Shown here piece after piece: positions 42,030 through 50,918 of a DNA stretch of 64,000 nucleotides. Positions within the stretch are counted from its first letter, which is position 1. Every line of letters begins with the position of its first letter. The stretch comes from Bacteroidia bacterium. Lineage in GTDB: Bacteria; Bacteroidota; Bacteroidia; Flavobacteriales; Schleiferiaceae. The notes under the pieces were generated by a model that was not told the origin of the DNA, ran no database searches, and saw only the letters and a program-made list of their open reading frames with translations. Both the position numbers and the translations under genes were made by a program. The stretch lies in the NCBI GenBank assembly GCA_030424545.1, contig JAUHWL010000001.1, positions 62,001-126,000 on the forward strand, written 5' to 3'.

Positions 42030-43184
42030 ATGACCATGCTCATGCTTAAATTTTTTGGCCGTAAAAAAGAAGCAAAAACTTCTTTGGTAAATAAGACACT
42101 TCAAAATAAAGCCGGACACTTTCATGTATTAAAGGTTACGGATATTAAACAAGAAACTCCCGATTGTGTTTCGGTTGCTTTTGATTTACCGGATGAATTG
42201 GTTGAAACCTATAAATATATTCCCGGACAATACCTCACCTTTAAAAAAGATTTTGATGGCGTAGAGGTTAGACGGTCTTATTCTATTTGCTCATCTCCTC
42301 TTGAAGGAGAATTGCGCGTTGCCATTAAACAAGTAGAAGGCGGCTTGTTTTCTACCTATGCCAACAACGAATTAAAGGTTGGTGACGAACTTGAAGTGAT
42401 GAGCCCCATGGGGCACTTTGTTGCAGAACCCAATGCCGAAAACAAAAACACATATGTAGCCATTGCAGCCGGATCTGGTATAACCCCTGTTATGAGCATT
42501 GTAAAAAGTGTTTTAGAGGTAGAACCAAATAGCAACGTTGAGCTAATTTACGGCAATAGAAGCAGCAAAAGCGTGATTTTTAAGGAAGAGCTAGAAGATT
42601 TAAAAGACAAATATTTAAGCCGGTTAGAAATACACCACGTGCTTAGCCGAGAAGACCAAGGCAGCGATTTACTTTATGGACGTATAGACAACAAAAAACT
42701 AGACCAGTTTGCCGAGCAGTTTTTTAGAGCCAAAAGTGTAGCCGGCTATTTCTTGTGCGGACCCATTGATATGATTAACGCAGCGCGAGAAGTTTTAGAA
42801 AGCAAAGGCGTTGACAAGAAAAAAATTCATTACGAATTATTTACAAGTGCCGGTGTGGCTGATAAGGTAGATCACAGCAAAGACCAAAAAACGGCCGAAA
42901 AAATAGATAGCCGCGTAACCGTAGTTTTAGATGGTGATGAAACGCACATGGAAATGACCAGCACCGGAAAAACCATTTTAGACGCTGCGCTTGATGCTGG
43001 TGCTGATGTACCATTTGCCTGCAAAGGAGCGGTTTGTTGCACATGCCGCGCCAAAGTTTTAGAAGGTAGCGCCCGCATGGAAATGAACTACGCCCTGATG
43101 GATGACGAAGTTGCCGATGGCTACATATTAACCTGCCAAAGCCACCCAACCAGCGAAAAAGTGGTGGTGAGTTACGATGAATAG
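42030..43184 (+). CDS. paaE: Phenylacetyl-CoA epoxidase reductase PaaE
   Basis: A 384-residue electron-transfer subunit passing electrons from NAD(P)H to PaaA. Ferredoxin-reductase part: FAD motif RRSYSICSSP, NAD(P) motif AAGSGITPVMS and CGPIDMI. C-terminal plant-type 2Fe-2S domain: CKGAVCCTCRAKV plus a distant Cys in LTCQSHP. The ATG at 42030 is preferred over the GTG at 42003 because of the promoter. A start at 42042 (MLKFFGRKK) is also possible. It is transcribed away from paaABCD. Confidence 0.94.
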   Translation: MTMLMLKFFGRKKEAKTSLVNKTLQNKAGHFHVLKVTDIKQETPDCVSVAFDLPDELVETYKYIPGQYLTFKKDFDGVEVRRSYSICSSPLEGELRVAIKQVEGGLFSTYANNELKVGDELEVMSPMGHFVAEPNAENKNTYVAIAAGSGITPVMSIVKSVLEVEPNSNVELIYGNRSSKSVIFKEELEDLKDKYLSRLEIHHVLSREDQGSDLLYGRIDNKKLDQFAEQFFRAKSVAGYFLCGPIDMINAAREVLESKGVDKKKIHYELFTSAGVADKVDHSKDQKTAEKIDSRVTVVLDGDETHMEMTSTGKTILDAALDAGADVPFACKGAVCCTCRAKVLEGSARMEMNYALMDDEVADGYILTCQSHPTSEKVVVSYDE

Positions 43185-43245
43185 GCCTCCCTGCCCCCAG
43201 AAGAGGGTTGCAACGCGCAAACTTTTAACCTTAAACGTTTAAACC

Positions 43246-43482
43246 TTGAACTCAAATTACACCCCGGTTCCCTGCGCGCTTTATGATGAGTTGGCGTTAT
43301 TAGCCATTCGCCAAAGCCCAGCCGAGATAGAATTGACCAGTGGAGAAAAAATTTCTATTCTAGTAAAAACCATTGAAACGCGCCCCAGCAAAGAAGAATT
43401 TTTAATTGCCGCCACAGGCCAAGAACTGCGTTTAGACAAAATCAAAACCTTGAACGGGAAAGCGTTTGGGGAGTTTTGTTAG
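43246..43482 (+). CDS. Rho-binding antiterminator (Rof)-like protein
   Basis: A 78-residue Sm-like small protein. The N-terminus YTPVPCALYDELALLAI and the middle EIELTSGEKISILVKTIETRP, then ELRLDKIKTLNG, follow E. coli Rof (YaeO), which binds Rho and inhibits termination. The only start is TTG, since no in-frame ATG exists near the conserved N-terminus. It follows paaE by 61 bases and may share its transcript. Assignment from remembered similarity, moderately sure. Confidence 0.72.
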   Translation: MNSNYTPVPCALYDELALLAIRQSPAEIELTSGEKISILVKTIETRPSKEEFLIAATGQELRLDKIKTLNGKAFGEFC

Positions 43483-43489
43483 TTGAGTC

Positions 43490-43503
43490 GATGGTCGATA
43501 GAC
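43490..43503. repeat. TGGTC-GATA-GACCA hairpin repeat
   Basis: A five-base inverted repeat with a GATA loop, within GTCGATGGTCGATAGACC-type sequence that I remember as a recurrent intergenic motif of Bacteroidota genomes. It sits between the Rof-like gene and the next ATG. Confidence 0.35.
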
Positions 43504-43539
43504 CACGGACGACAGCTTGAACGGAAATATTTAGCGAAT

Positions 43540-44148
43540 ATGAAGACGAATCGGTTTTCTGAAAAACTGATTAGCAAGAGTTCCTTAGAACTAAAGGAAA
43601 TCGCAAATTCTAAAAGCACATTTGACTCAAGTTTCATTTTAGCATCCTTGTGGGAACTCGAGAATAGGAATGAACTGAGTGAAGATTTAGGCGCGCTAAA
43701 AACTTCACTGGAAACCCAACTGGCGGTAAAACAGAAAGCTAAAGCATACAATTCGTATTTAATTCCACCCGATTTACCGCTAACTATTAAGTTGGCCGCT
43801 TTTGCTTTCATGCTGGATATTGTAATCGAATTAATTGGAATAATATTTTTAGGCCGTTCAAGCTATCTTTCAATTGCTGGAATTGAAATTCCCGGATCGC
43901 TAATAACATTGACAGTTGGAATTTTTCTTCTTTTTGGAAAGCATTGGGCAAAGTATGCGCTTTTCGTGGTTTGGGCACTTTCGACTTTATTTTTTGTCTT
44001 ATTTGCCACCACCAAATTTGGTCCAATTGAAATTCTACAACAACTTACAATCACAGCTGCACTTGTATTGATTTTATTGAAACCAGCAAGTTTTGGTACA
44101 ATCACGTATAGTTTCTTCTCCAAAACAAGCCCAACCCTCTTCAGATAA
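43540..44148 (+). CDS. Membrane protein of unknown function
   Basis: A 202-residue protein with a soluble, helical N-terminal part (about 1-95) and four predicted membrane helices (IKLAAFAFMLDIVIELIGIIFL, LITLTVGIFLLFG, YALFVVWALSTLFFVLFA, LTITAALVLILL). The frame continues upstream to a TTG at 43483, but that section covers a TGGTC-GATA-GACCA repeat typical of intergenic DNA, so the ATG at 43540 is chosen. No family recognised. Confidence 0.7.
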   Translation: MKTNRFSEKLISKSSLELKEIANSKSTFDSSFILASLWELENRNELSEDLGALKTSLETQLAVKQKAKAYNSYLIPPDLPLTIKLAAFAFMLDIVIELIGIIFLGRSSYLSIAGIEIPGSLITLTVGIFLLFGKHWAKYALFVVWALSTLFFVLFATTKFGPIEILQQLTITAALVLILLKPASFGTITYSFFSKTSPTLFR

Positions 44149-44185
44149 GAAACTACCGCGTTAATTTTCCTCCACTTTGGGGAGA

Positions 44186-44632
44186 TTAGGAGGGGCTGCA
44201 TATCATCTCCACATGCGGAATGCCATCTTCTAAAAATTCTTCGCTGGCTATTTTAAATCCAAAATCGGCATAAAAATTAACCAGATAAACTTGCGCCATA
44301 ATGCGCACATTTTGCTCTGGGAAGAGAGTTTTGATTTGGTTTAAACTCGCAGCAAAAATTTCTTTGCCTAATTTTTTACCACGATATTTTGGTGAAGTCA
44401 CCACCCTGCCAATTGCCGGTTCGGTATGTTGTGTGCCTGGTTTTAAAATTCGCGCGTAAGCCGCTAAATCATCATCAACAAAACCCAACATGTGCCAAGC
44501 ATCCTGGTCTTGGCCGTCTACATCTTGGTAAGCACAGTTTTGCTCCACCACAAAAACTTCGGCTCTTAGCCTTAAAATGGCATACAATTCTGCTTGCGTT
44601 AGCCAAGAAAACCGTTTACACGTAACAATCAT
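44186..44632 (-). CDS. GNAT family N-acetyltransferase, ElaA-like
   Basis: A 148-residue acetyltransferase. The start FSWLTQAELYAILRLRAEVFVVEQNCAYQDVDGQDQDAWHMLG is diagnostic for the ElaA subgroup, and the acetyl-CoA loop reads RVVTSPKYRGKKLGKEIFAA. Substrate unknown. It is transcribed towards the membrane protein gene at 43540 and is not obviously in an operon. Confidence 0.92.
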   Translation of the reverse strand: MIVTCKRFSWLTQAELYAILRLRAEVFVVEQNCAYQDVDGQDQDAWHMLGFVDDDLAAYARILKPGTQHTEPAIGRVVTSPKYRGKKLGKEIFAASLNQIKTLFPEQNVRIMAQVYLVNFYADFGFKIASEEFLEDGIPHVEMICSPS

Positions 44633-44681
44633 TTCACAAGGTTAGCACAATTTTTTAATCCGTTCATTCTATTTTTGTGGC

Positions 44682-45053
44682 ATGCAACTTCCTCAACATT
44701 TGTCTGGCAACTATTTGCAAAACCACCTTAGCACAACCGAGATGCGCCAGCAACTTTTAAATCAAACCATAAAAGATTTTGGCGTTGAACCATGGCAGGT
44801 TAATACCGAAAGCGAGGACTTTTTTAACCTTTTAGAAAAAGAGATTTACTACACCTTGCAAGCCATAGTAGAGTGCCAGCCACAACTGCTGCCCAATATT
44901 ATTTACAGAATTGATTTAAACGAAAAACGCGTTAGAGAACTGCTTAACAATCCAGACCAAGACGCCATTGGCGGGTTAACAAAAATGGTGCTTGAAAGAG
45001 AAATGAAAAAAGTGTTTTATAAGAACGTTTACAGCGGAAAAATTAAAATTTAG
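44682..45053 (+). CDS. Hypothetical protein, 123 residues
   Basis: A soluble, mostly helical product (LSTTEMRQQLLNQTIKDFGVEPWQVNTESEDFFNLLEKEIYYTLQAIVE) without signal or membrane segment. It resembles short conserved Bacteroidota proteins, but I cannot name a family. It is divergent from the ElaA-like gene by 49 bases, and its last four bases overlap the end of the convergent barrel-protein gene. Confidence 0.75.
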   Translation: MQLPQHLSGNYLQNHLSTTEMRQQLLNQTIKDFGVEPWQVNTESEDFFNLLEKEIYYTLQAIVECQPQLLPNIIYRIDLNEKRVRELLNNPDQDAIGGLTKMVLEREMKKVFYKNVYSGKIKI

Positions 45054-45709
45054 AATCCGAACCCAACGCCAATTCTAAACACCCATGGGCTACTATAATA
45101 ACTGTCTTGTGCATTGCTCCATGATACGTTGTATAAAACAGTAATAAATACAGTTGAGTTTCCACCAAACTCTTGAGCTATTCCCCCACCCAACAACACA
45201 TTGTTTATCCAAACTCTTTCTTCGCCTATTATGTAGTAGTTGGCATCAACATTTATGCGTTCAAAACTAAGTGGTTCATATTCTGCTTGAAGAAATATGG
45301 GGTCAAAAATTTTATAAATTCCAAAGAAATTAAACCCATAAACATAGCTTTCATCATAGGGTGATGGATAATCTTTAAACTTGGTGTAGTTAAAGGTAAT
45401 TCCACTTCCAACAAGAAGTTTGTCGGAAACGGTGTAGTATAATCGTGGGGAAATTGCCACATAAGTAACTGTTCCAAAACCCAGACCAAAATTTCCCCCA
45501 ATCTGTGCATTATCCCAAAAATTATAACGGTTTGCCTTAACGGGCTTACTCGTTCTGGTTGGTTTTTTGCTTGGTGCTGGTGCCTGTTCCTCGGCTTGTT
45601 CTAATGGTTTTTCTTCTTTCTCTACAAACCTTTCCTGGTTTTGCGCCAATATTGATAAACCTAAAAAGACAGTAAAAAGTAGCAACAAATATTTTTTCAT
45701 CTTAATCAT
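45050..45709 (-). CDS. Outer-membrane beta-barrel protein
   Basis: A 219-residue exported protein: signal YLLLLFTVFLGLSILAQ, a charged linker (ERFVEKEEKPLEQAEEQAPAPSKKPTRTSKPVK) and a strand-rich barrel (AQIGGNFGLGFGTVTYVAISPRLYYTVSDKLLVGSG ... VFRIGVGFGF) ending in aromatic Phe. The Pro/Glu/Lys linker before the barrel is unusual and might contact peptidoglycan or another protein. Start may be three codons later (MKKYLLL). Confidence 0.82.
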   Translation of the reverse strand: MIKMKKYLLLLFTVFLGLSILAQNQERFVEKEEKPLEQAEEQAPAPSKKPTRTSKPVKANRYNFWDNAQIGGNFGLGFGTVTYVAISPRLYYTVSDKLLVGSGITFNYTKFKDYPSPYDESYVYGFNFFGIYKIFDPIFLQAEYEPLSFERINVDANYYIIGEERVWINNVLLGGGIAQEFGGNSTVFITVLYNVSWSNAQDSYYSSPWVFRIGVGFGF

Positions 45710-45808
45710 TTTCGGGTTCCAAAGTTACATCAACACTTAATTAATAAATAAATTGCCTTTCACAAATCGTATTCCGCATTTTTGGCTTTTTGGTGAGGCG
45801 AATTATGT

Positions 45809-45816
45809 TAGTTTTG
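45809..45816 (+). promoter_or_regulatory. -7 promoter element of sucA
   Basis: TAGTTTTG matches TAnnTTTG and lies 24 bases before the ATG at 45841. TTTG sequences upstream are spaced 16 or 24 bases, so the -33 element is uncertain. Confidence 0.4.
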
Positions 45817-45840
45817 TCAAAATTTTTCGGACAAGAAACA

Positions 45841-48579
45841 ATGGACCGATTTTCATTCTTAGGCAATACAAATGCCGATTTTGTAGACGAACTCTACGAA
45901 AAATATTTAGTGACTCCTGACGAAGTAGAGCCTAGTTGGCGTGCTTTTTTTCAAGGATTTGATTTTGCCAAAGAAAGTTACAATGGCGAAGAAACGTTGC
46001 TAATGAATAATGGGCAGGAGTGTATTCCGCCCGAAGTTATACAAGAGTTTAAAGTTATCGCGTTAATACAAGATTACCGTAAACGAGGCCATTTGTTTAC
46101 GTTAACAAATCCTGTACGAACACGCAGAACGTACTCGCCAAACCTGGCTATAGAAAACTACGGACTTTCTGATGCAGATTTAGATACCGTTTTTAATGCG
46201 GCCAAAGAAACTGGGTTACCTCAAGCAGATACGCTTCGAAACATTTTAACTCACCTCAACGCCATTTATTGCCAATCTATTGGTGTTGAGTTTACCCACA
46301 TTCGCAACCCAGAAATAATTACGTTTATTAAGAGTTGGGTACATAAAAACGACAATCTGCCGCAATTAAATTTAGGCGAGAAAAAGCGTATTCTACACAA
46401 ACTAAACGAAGCTGTAGCGTTTGAAAGCTTTTTAAATACCAAGTTTGTCGGCCAAAAAAGGTTTAGCATAGAAGGTGCCGAATCGCTTATCCCATCATTA
46501 GATTTTGCTATTAAAAAAGCCGCTGAATTGGGTGTTGCCGAATTTGTTTTAGGCATGGCACACCGTGGGCGTTTAAATGTGCTTACCAACATTATGGGTA
46601 AACCACAACGCGAAATCTTTAGCGAGTTTGAAGGCAAGCGATTTACAGAAAAAGAATTTGATGGAGACGTAAAATACCATTTAGGCTACTCTACAACGGC
46701 CAAACTTGATAATGGCGGCACAGTAAAACTAAATTTAGCGCCAAACCCAAGTCACCTTGAAGCTGTAAACCCGGTTGTAGAGGGAATAGCTCGCGCCAAA
46801 ATAAATAATGATTATGATGCTGACCGTAGCAAAGTAATGCCCATATTAATTCATGGTGATGCTGCCATTGCTGCACAAGGCATTGTATATGAAGTATTGC
46901 AAATGGAGCGCCTTGTCGGGTACGAAACCGGTGGTACGCTGCACATCGTTATTAACAACCAAGTTGGTTTTACTACCAACTATTTAGACGCTCGCTCTAG
47001 CACATATTGCACAGATGTTGCAAAAACTGTAATGGCTCCTGTAATGCACGTAAATGGCGATGATGTTGAAGCTGTATGCCACGCCATGCATTTTGCAACC
47101 GAATACCGTCAGCGTTTTAATAGAGATGTTTTTATTGACCTGCTTTGCTACCGAAAATATGGTCATAACGAAGGTGATGAACCTCGTTTTACCCAGCCTC
47201 TATTGTACAAAGCTATAGCTCGCCACCCCAACCCACGAGACATCTACAACAAAAAATTGTTGCAAGAAGGTGCTGTACCAGACACGCTTGTGAAAGAAAT
47301 GGAGTTGGAGTTTAAAACCATGCTGGAGGAAGATTATGACGAGAGTAAAAAAATAGAGCGCAACTACATCACACCTTTTATGGAAGATGAATGGAGCGGT
47401 TTTCGTCAAGCTACACCTTCAGATTTTCATAAATCCATAGACACCTCTTTCTCGATAGAGAAACTAAGAGAAATTGCCACCGCTATTACTGAATTACCGG
47501 CTGGAAAAAAATTCTTGAATAAAACACAACGCCTCATCAAAGACCGCAATGACATGGTTTTTGAACGCAACCAACTAGATTGGGGCATGGCAGAATTATT
47601 GGCCTATGGGTCTCTATTAGTTGAAGGCCAAAACGTGCGTATTTCTGGAGAAGACGTAGAACGCGGCACATTCTCTCACCGACATGCCATTCTAAAAATG
47701 GAAGATTCGGAAGAAGAATACACGCCTATAAATAATATAAAAGACAAAAAAGGCCGATTTGCCATTTACAACTCGTTGCTTTCTGAATACGGTGTTCTCG
47801 GTTTTGATTATGGCTATGCCATGGCCAGCCCAGATACATTAACCATTTGGGAAGCCCAGTTTGGCGATTTCGCCAATGGTGCGCAAATCATTATCGACCA
47901 ATTTATATCGGCTGCCGAAGACAAATGGAAAATGCAAAACGGTTTAGTTATGTATTTGCCACATGGTTACGAAGGCCAAGGAGCCGAGCACTCTTCGGCA
48001 CGCCTAGAGCGCTTTTTGCAGCTTTGTGCACAATACAATATGCAAGTGTGTAACGCCACAACACCGGCCAACCTATTCCACATTTTACGCAGACAGCAAC
48101 ACCGCGAGTTTAGAAAACCGTTGGTGATGATGACACCAAAAAGCTTATTGCGCCATCCAAAAGTAGTGTCTGGGTTAGAAGAATTAGCCGAAGGAAAATT
48201 CAAAGAAATCATAGAAGATGATTTGCCAAAAGCAAACATTAAAAAAGTAGTTTTCTGTAGTGGAAAATTCTACTACGATTTACTTGCGAAACGCGAAGAA
48301 CTCAAAGATACAACCACCGCATTGGTGCGTTTAGAACAACTATATCCGTTGCCTGAGGCGCAATTAAAAGGCTTGTTAGAAGAATACAACCATGCCACTA
48401 AATTTATTTGGGCGCAAGAAGAACCCGCCAATATGGGCGCGTGGTTGTATATGATGTGGTTGTTCCCAAAACGATTAGAGTTAGTTTCGCCAAAGGCCAG
48501 TGCAGCCCCAGCTCCTGGTAGTTACCAAGCTGCTATGGCAACGCACAATAAGATAATAAACAACGTATTTAGCATTTAA
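45841..48579 (+). CDS. sucA: 2-oxoglutarate dehydrogenase E1 component
   Basis: A 912-residue thiamine-diphosphate enzyme that oxidatively decarboxylates 2-oxoglutarate in the TCA cycle. Recognisable: N-terminal FVDELYEKYLVTPDEVEPSWRAFFQGF, the active-site block FVLGMAHRGRLNVLTNIMGK, the Mg/TPP region ILIHGDAAIAAQGIVYE, and C-terminal LPHGYEGQGAEHSSARLERFLQL. The frame is open from 45790, but the ATG at 45841 (MDRFSFLGN) matches the family and follows a promoter-like box. sucB follows after 12 bases. Confidence 0.96.
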   Translation: MDRFSFLGNTNADFVDELYEKYLVTPDEVEPSWRAFFQGFDFAKESYNGEETLLMNNGQECIPPEVIQEFKVIALIQDYRKRGHLFTLTNPVRTRRTYSPNLAIENYGLSDADLDTVFNAAKETGLPQADTLRNILTHLNAIYCQSIGVEFTHIRNPEIITFIKSWVHKNDNLPQLNLGEKKRILHKLNEAVAFESFLNTKFVGQKRFSIEGAESLIPSLDFAIKKAAELGVAEFVLGMAHRGRLNVLTNIMGKPQREIFSEFEGKRFTEKEFDGDVKYHLGYSTTAKLDNGGTVKLNLAPNPSHLEAVNPVVEGIARAKINNDYDADRSKVMPILIHGDAAIAAQGIVYEVLQMERLVGYETGGTLHIVINNQVGFTTNYLDARSSTYCTDVAKTVMAPVMHVNGDDVEAVCHAMHFATEYRQRFNRDVFIDLLCYRKYGHNEGDEPRFTQPLLYKAIARHPNPRDIYNKKLLQEGAVPDTLVKEMELEFKTMLEEDYDESKKIERNYITPFMEDEWSGFRQATPSDFHKSIDTSFSIEKLREIATAITELPAGKKFLNKTQRLIKDRNDMVFERNQLDWGMAELLAYGSLLVEGQNVRISGEDVERGTFSHRHAILKMEDSEEEYTPINNIKDKKGRFAIYNSLLSEYGVLGFDYGYAMASPDTLTIWEAQFGDFANGAQIIIDQFISAAEDKWKMQNGLVMYLPHGYEGQGAEHSSARLERFLQLCAQYNMQVCNATTPANLFHILRRQQHREFRKPLVMMTPKSLLRHPKVVSGLEELAEGKFKEIIEDDLPKANIKKVVFCSGKFYYDLLAKREELKDTTTALVRLEQLYPLPEAQLKGLLEEYNHATKFIWAQEEPANMGAWLYMMWLFPKRLELVSPKASAAPAPGSYQAAMATHNKIINNVFSI

Positions 48580-48591
48580 ATAATCACCCCG

Positions 48592-49794
48592 ATGATTCTC
48601 GAAATGAAAGTGCCCTCTCCGGGCGAATCGATTACAGAAGTAGAAATAGCCCAATGGTTGGTAGAAGATGGCGACTATGTGGAAAAAGATCAGGAAATCG
48701 CTGAGATTGATTCTGACAAAGCCACCCTTGCACTTCCGGCCGAAGAAAGCGGCATCATTAAATTGTTGGTAGAAGATGGCACTATGGTAGAAGTAGGCCA
48801 AGTAGTTTGCCACATAGATACTTCGGCCGAAGGCACCGTAAAAAAATCGGCTCCAAAAACCGATGCAGCGCCAGAACCTGGCCCAGTTGCACCCTCTGCC
48901 GCACCAGCTCCTGCTAGCACAAATTACGCTACCGGAAGCCCAAGCCCAGCAGCCAAGAAAATTCTTGACGAAAAAGGCATTACCCTAGAAAAAGGTACTG
49001 GCCGTGACGGACGTGTTACCAAAGAGGATGCTGTAAAAGCAACAGCAAGTATGGGCACCGCTACAGGCGAAAGAAAAGTGGAGCGCAAAAAAATGAACAT
49101 GATGCGCAGAAAATTGGCAGAACGCCTTGTATCTGTGAAAAATGAAACGGCCATGCTTACCACCTTTAATGAGGTAGACATGAAGCCCATTTTTGATTTA
49201 CGTAAAAAATACCAAGCGCAATTTGTAGAAAAACATGGTTTCAAACTTGGATTCATGAGCTTCTTCACGTTGGCTTCTGTTAAAGCATTAAAAGAATTTC
49301 CTCAGGTAAATGCCATGATTGACGGCCAAGAAATGGTCATGCACGATTACCAAGATATTTCTATTGCCGTTAGTGGACCAAAAGGTTTAATGGTTCCTGT
49401 AGTACGTGGTGCCCAAAACTTATCATTTGCCGGTGTTGAAGCAGAAATTGCACGCCTAGCAGCTAAAGTGCGTGAGGGAACTATCTCAGTAGATGAAATG
49501 ACGGGTGGCACATTTACCATTACCAACGGTGGTGTTTTTGGCTCAATGCTTTCTACACCAATTATCAATCCTCCCCAAAGCGCCATTTTGGGCATGCACA
49601 ACATTGTAGAGCGCCCGGTTGCTATAGACGGAAAGGTAGAAATTCGCCCGATTATGTTCTTGGCGTTAAGCTACGATCACCGCATTATAGACGGACGCGA
49701 AAGTGTTGGTAGTTTAGTTGCCATTAAAGAAGCGCTAGAAAACCCCATAGAAAAACTTATGGGTGGCAATATTGAAAAAGCTTTAGGATTATAG
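48592..49794 (+). CDS. sucB: 2-oxoglutarate dehydrogenase E2, dihydrolipoyl succinyltransferase
   Basis: A 400-residue core enzyme. The lipoyl domain carries the lipoylated lysine in [10 protein letters not shown] (Lys43). An Ala/Pro linker, an E1/E3-binding domain ([29 protein letters not shown]) and the acyltransferase domain with catalytic SYDHRIIDG (HxxxDG) follow. It is co-transcribed with sucA. An alternative start at Met5 (MKVPSPGES) gives the usual family N-terminus. Confidence 0.96.
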   Translation: MILEMKVPSPGESITEVEIAQWLVEDGDYVEKDQEIAEIDSDKATLALPAEESGIIKLLVEDGTMVEVGQVVCHIDTSAEGTVKKSAPKTDAAPEPGPVAPSAAPAPASTNYATGSPSPAAKKILDEKGITLEKGTGRDGRVTKEDAVKATASMGTATGERKVERKKMNMMRRKLAERLVSVKNETAMLTTFNEVDMKPIFDLRKKYQAQFVEKHGFKLGFMSFFTLASVKALKEFPQVNAMIDGQEMVMHDYQDISIAVSGPKGLMVPVVRGAQNLSFAGVEAEIARLAAKVREGTISVDEMTGGTFTITNGGVFGSMLSTPIINPPQSAILGMHNIVERPVAIDGKVEIRPIMFLALSYDHRIIDGRESVGSLVAIKEALENPIEKLMGGNIEKALGL

Positions 49795-49840
49795 TTACTC
49801 TTGCTCCTAGAACCAGAGAGAATAAACGATTGAAAAATAA

Positions 49841-49868
49841 AATCCCGTAAACAGTAGTTTGCGGGATT
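49841..49868. terminator. Bidirectional terminator after sucAB
   Basis: AATCCCGTAAAC and GTTTGCGGGATT pair over 12 bases (one G-U) with a four-base loop and A/T tracts on both sides. It lies between sucB (+) and the convergent unknown gene (-). Confidence 0.87.
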
Positions 49869-49887
49869 TTATTTTTTAAGCCTCTTT

Positions 49888-50742
49888 TTAAAGCGCAATC
49901 GTTCGGTCCATTAAAACATCATCAAACGCAATTAATTTGGCGTGGATGGTTTGTCCTTGGTACGGCATTGCATCAAAAACATATTCTACCTTATGCCTCC
50001 CTGGTTTTGCTTTTTGCTGATAAATTTCTTGTAAAACAATACCATCTTCTGTAAACAATGCAATGTGTATAGGTACAGGCCTGCTAAACGAAAATGCAAA
50101 ATACCCTCTTAATTCTGCTTTATACTCAACTGGCGAGACTTTTCTAGAAGCCTTCTTATAATCTTCTTCAGATACTTTTGGTTGCCCTGTAATTACAGCA
50201 ATCTCATCTAAAAGCAAACGCTCGTTATTCGTATTCATACCGATTATTCCTGTAAGCTCATTTCCATCAGAAACCACCCACATAGCGCGCTGTCCCTGAT
50301 AATCTTGCCTATTAAGTCTTGCAATTACTTCGGCTGTCTGTTTTAATTTTGGTTTAGCCCATCCCGACAGCGAAAATGAATCATTTACATCTGGCGCACT
50401 GTGATGATTTTGAATGCACATACCACTTAATTGTATGTCAACACTTTCTTTAGGATTTAATACAATCCATTGTTCTTGCGTAATAATAATGTCTTGAACA
50501 GTACTGTCATCACTTTTAAAATGATATCCAGGCGGCACAACAAAGCTCACCTTCTTTGTTGTAACATTTGCGAAACTGGCGGTAAGCGGCTTTAAATAAT
50601 GTGTACTATTTTCAGTTCCCGTAAATGATGCTACAACGGTTTTTGACCGAATAACATCTGTTAGAAAAGAATCATGGTTTGTGGTTGCCGAAAAAAAACC
50701 TACACCAATGCCCATCACCAAAAAATAAATTGACTTTTTCAT
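49888..50742 (-). CDS. Hypothetical exported protein, 284 residues
   Basis: Signal peptide-like start (YFLVMGIGVGFFSATTNH), then a beta-rich protein in two parts. The first contains FANVTTKKVSFVVPPGYHFKSDDSTVQDIIITQEQWIVLNPKESVDIQLSGMCIQ, reminiscent of an Ig-like or cupredoxin-like fold. The second (YKAELRGYFAFSFSRPVPIHIALFTEDGIVLQEIYQQKAKPGRHKVEYVFDA) looks like an all-beta sandwich. No family named. It is monocistronic. Confidence 0.75.
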   Translation of the reverse strand: MKKSIYFLVMGIGVGFFSATTNHDSFLTDVIRSKTVVASFTGTENSTHYLKPLTASFANVTTKKVSFVVPPGYHFKSDDSTVQDIIITQEQWIVLNPKESVDIQLSGMCIQNHHSAPDVNDSFSLSGWAKPKLKQTAEVIARLNRQDYQGQRAMWVVSDGNELTGIIGMNTNNERLLLDEIAVITGQPKVSEEDYKKASRKVSPVEYKAELRGYFAFSFSRPVPIHIALFTEDGIVLQEIYQQKAKPGRHKVEYVFDAMPYQGQTIHAKLIAFDDVLMDRTIAL

Positions 50743-50918
50743 ATTTGTGTTGTCTAAAGATTAGGTAGTTTTTTTTCATATGATGAGAATACCTTAAATA
50801 ACGTGCCACAAAAAATAAATCATATATAAGCCAAAAAATTCTAGTGACTTAGCACAAATGCGTGCATTTTTACGTTTTATTATTTGGATAAAATTTTTAG
50901 CGGTATTTTGCCTTTTAA

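Noticed and set aside
42003-42030. GTG start for PaaE
   Set aside because: It would place the start upstream of a well-matched -7 promoter box and add non-family residues.
43483-43540. Upstream TTG start for the membrane protein
   Set aside because: The section covers an intergenic-type TGGTC-GATA-GACCA repeat and adds no protein-like sequence.
45790-45841. Earlier start for the oxoglutarate dehydrogenase E1
   Set aside because: The 17 extra residues overlap a promoter-like box and are not part of the family N-terminus.
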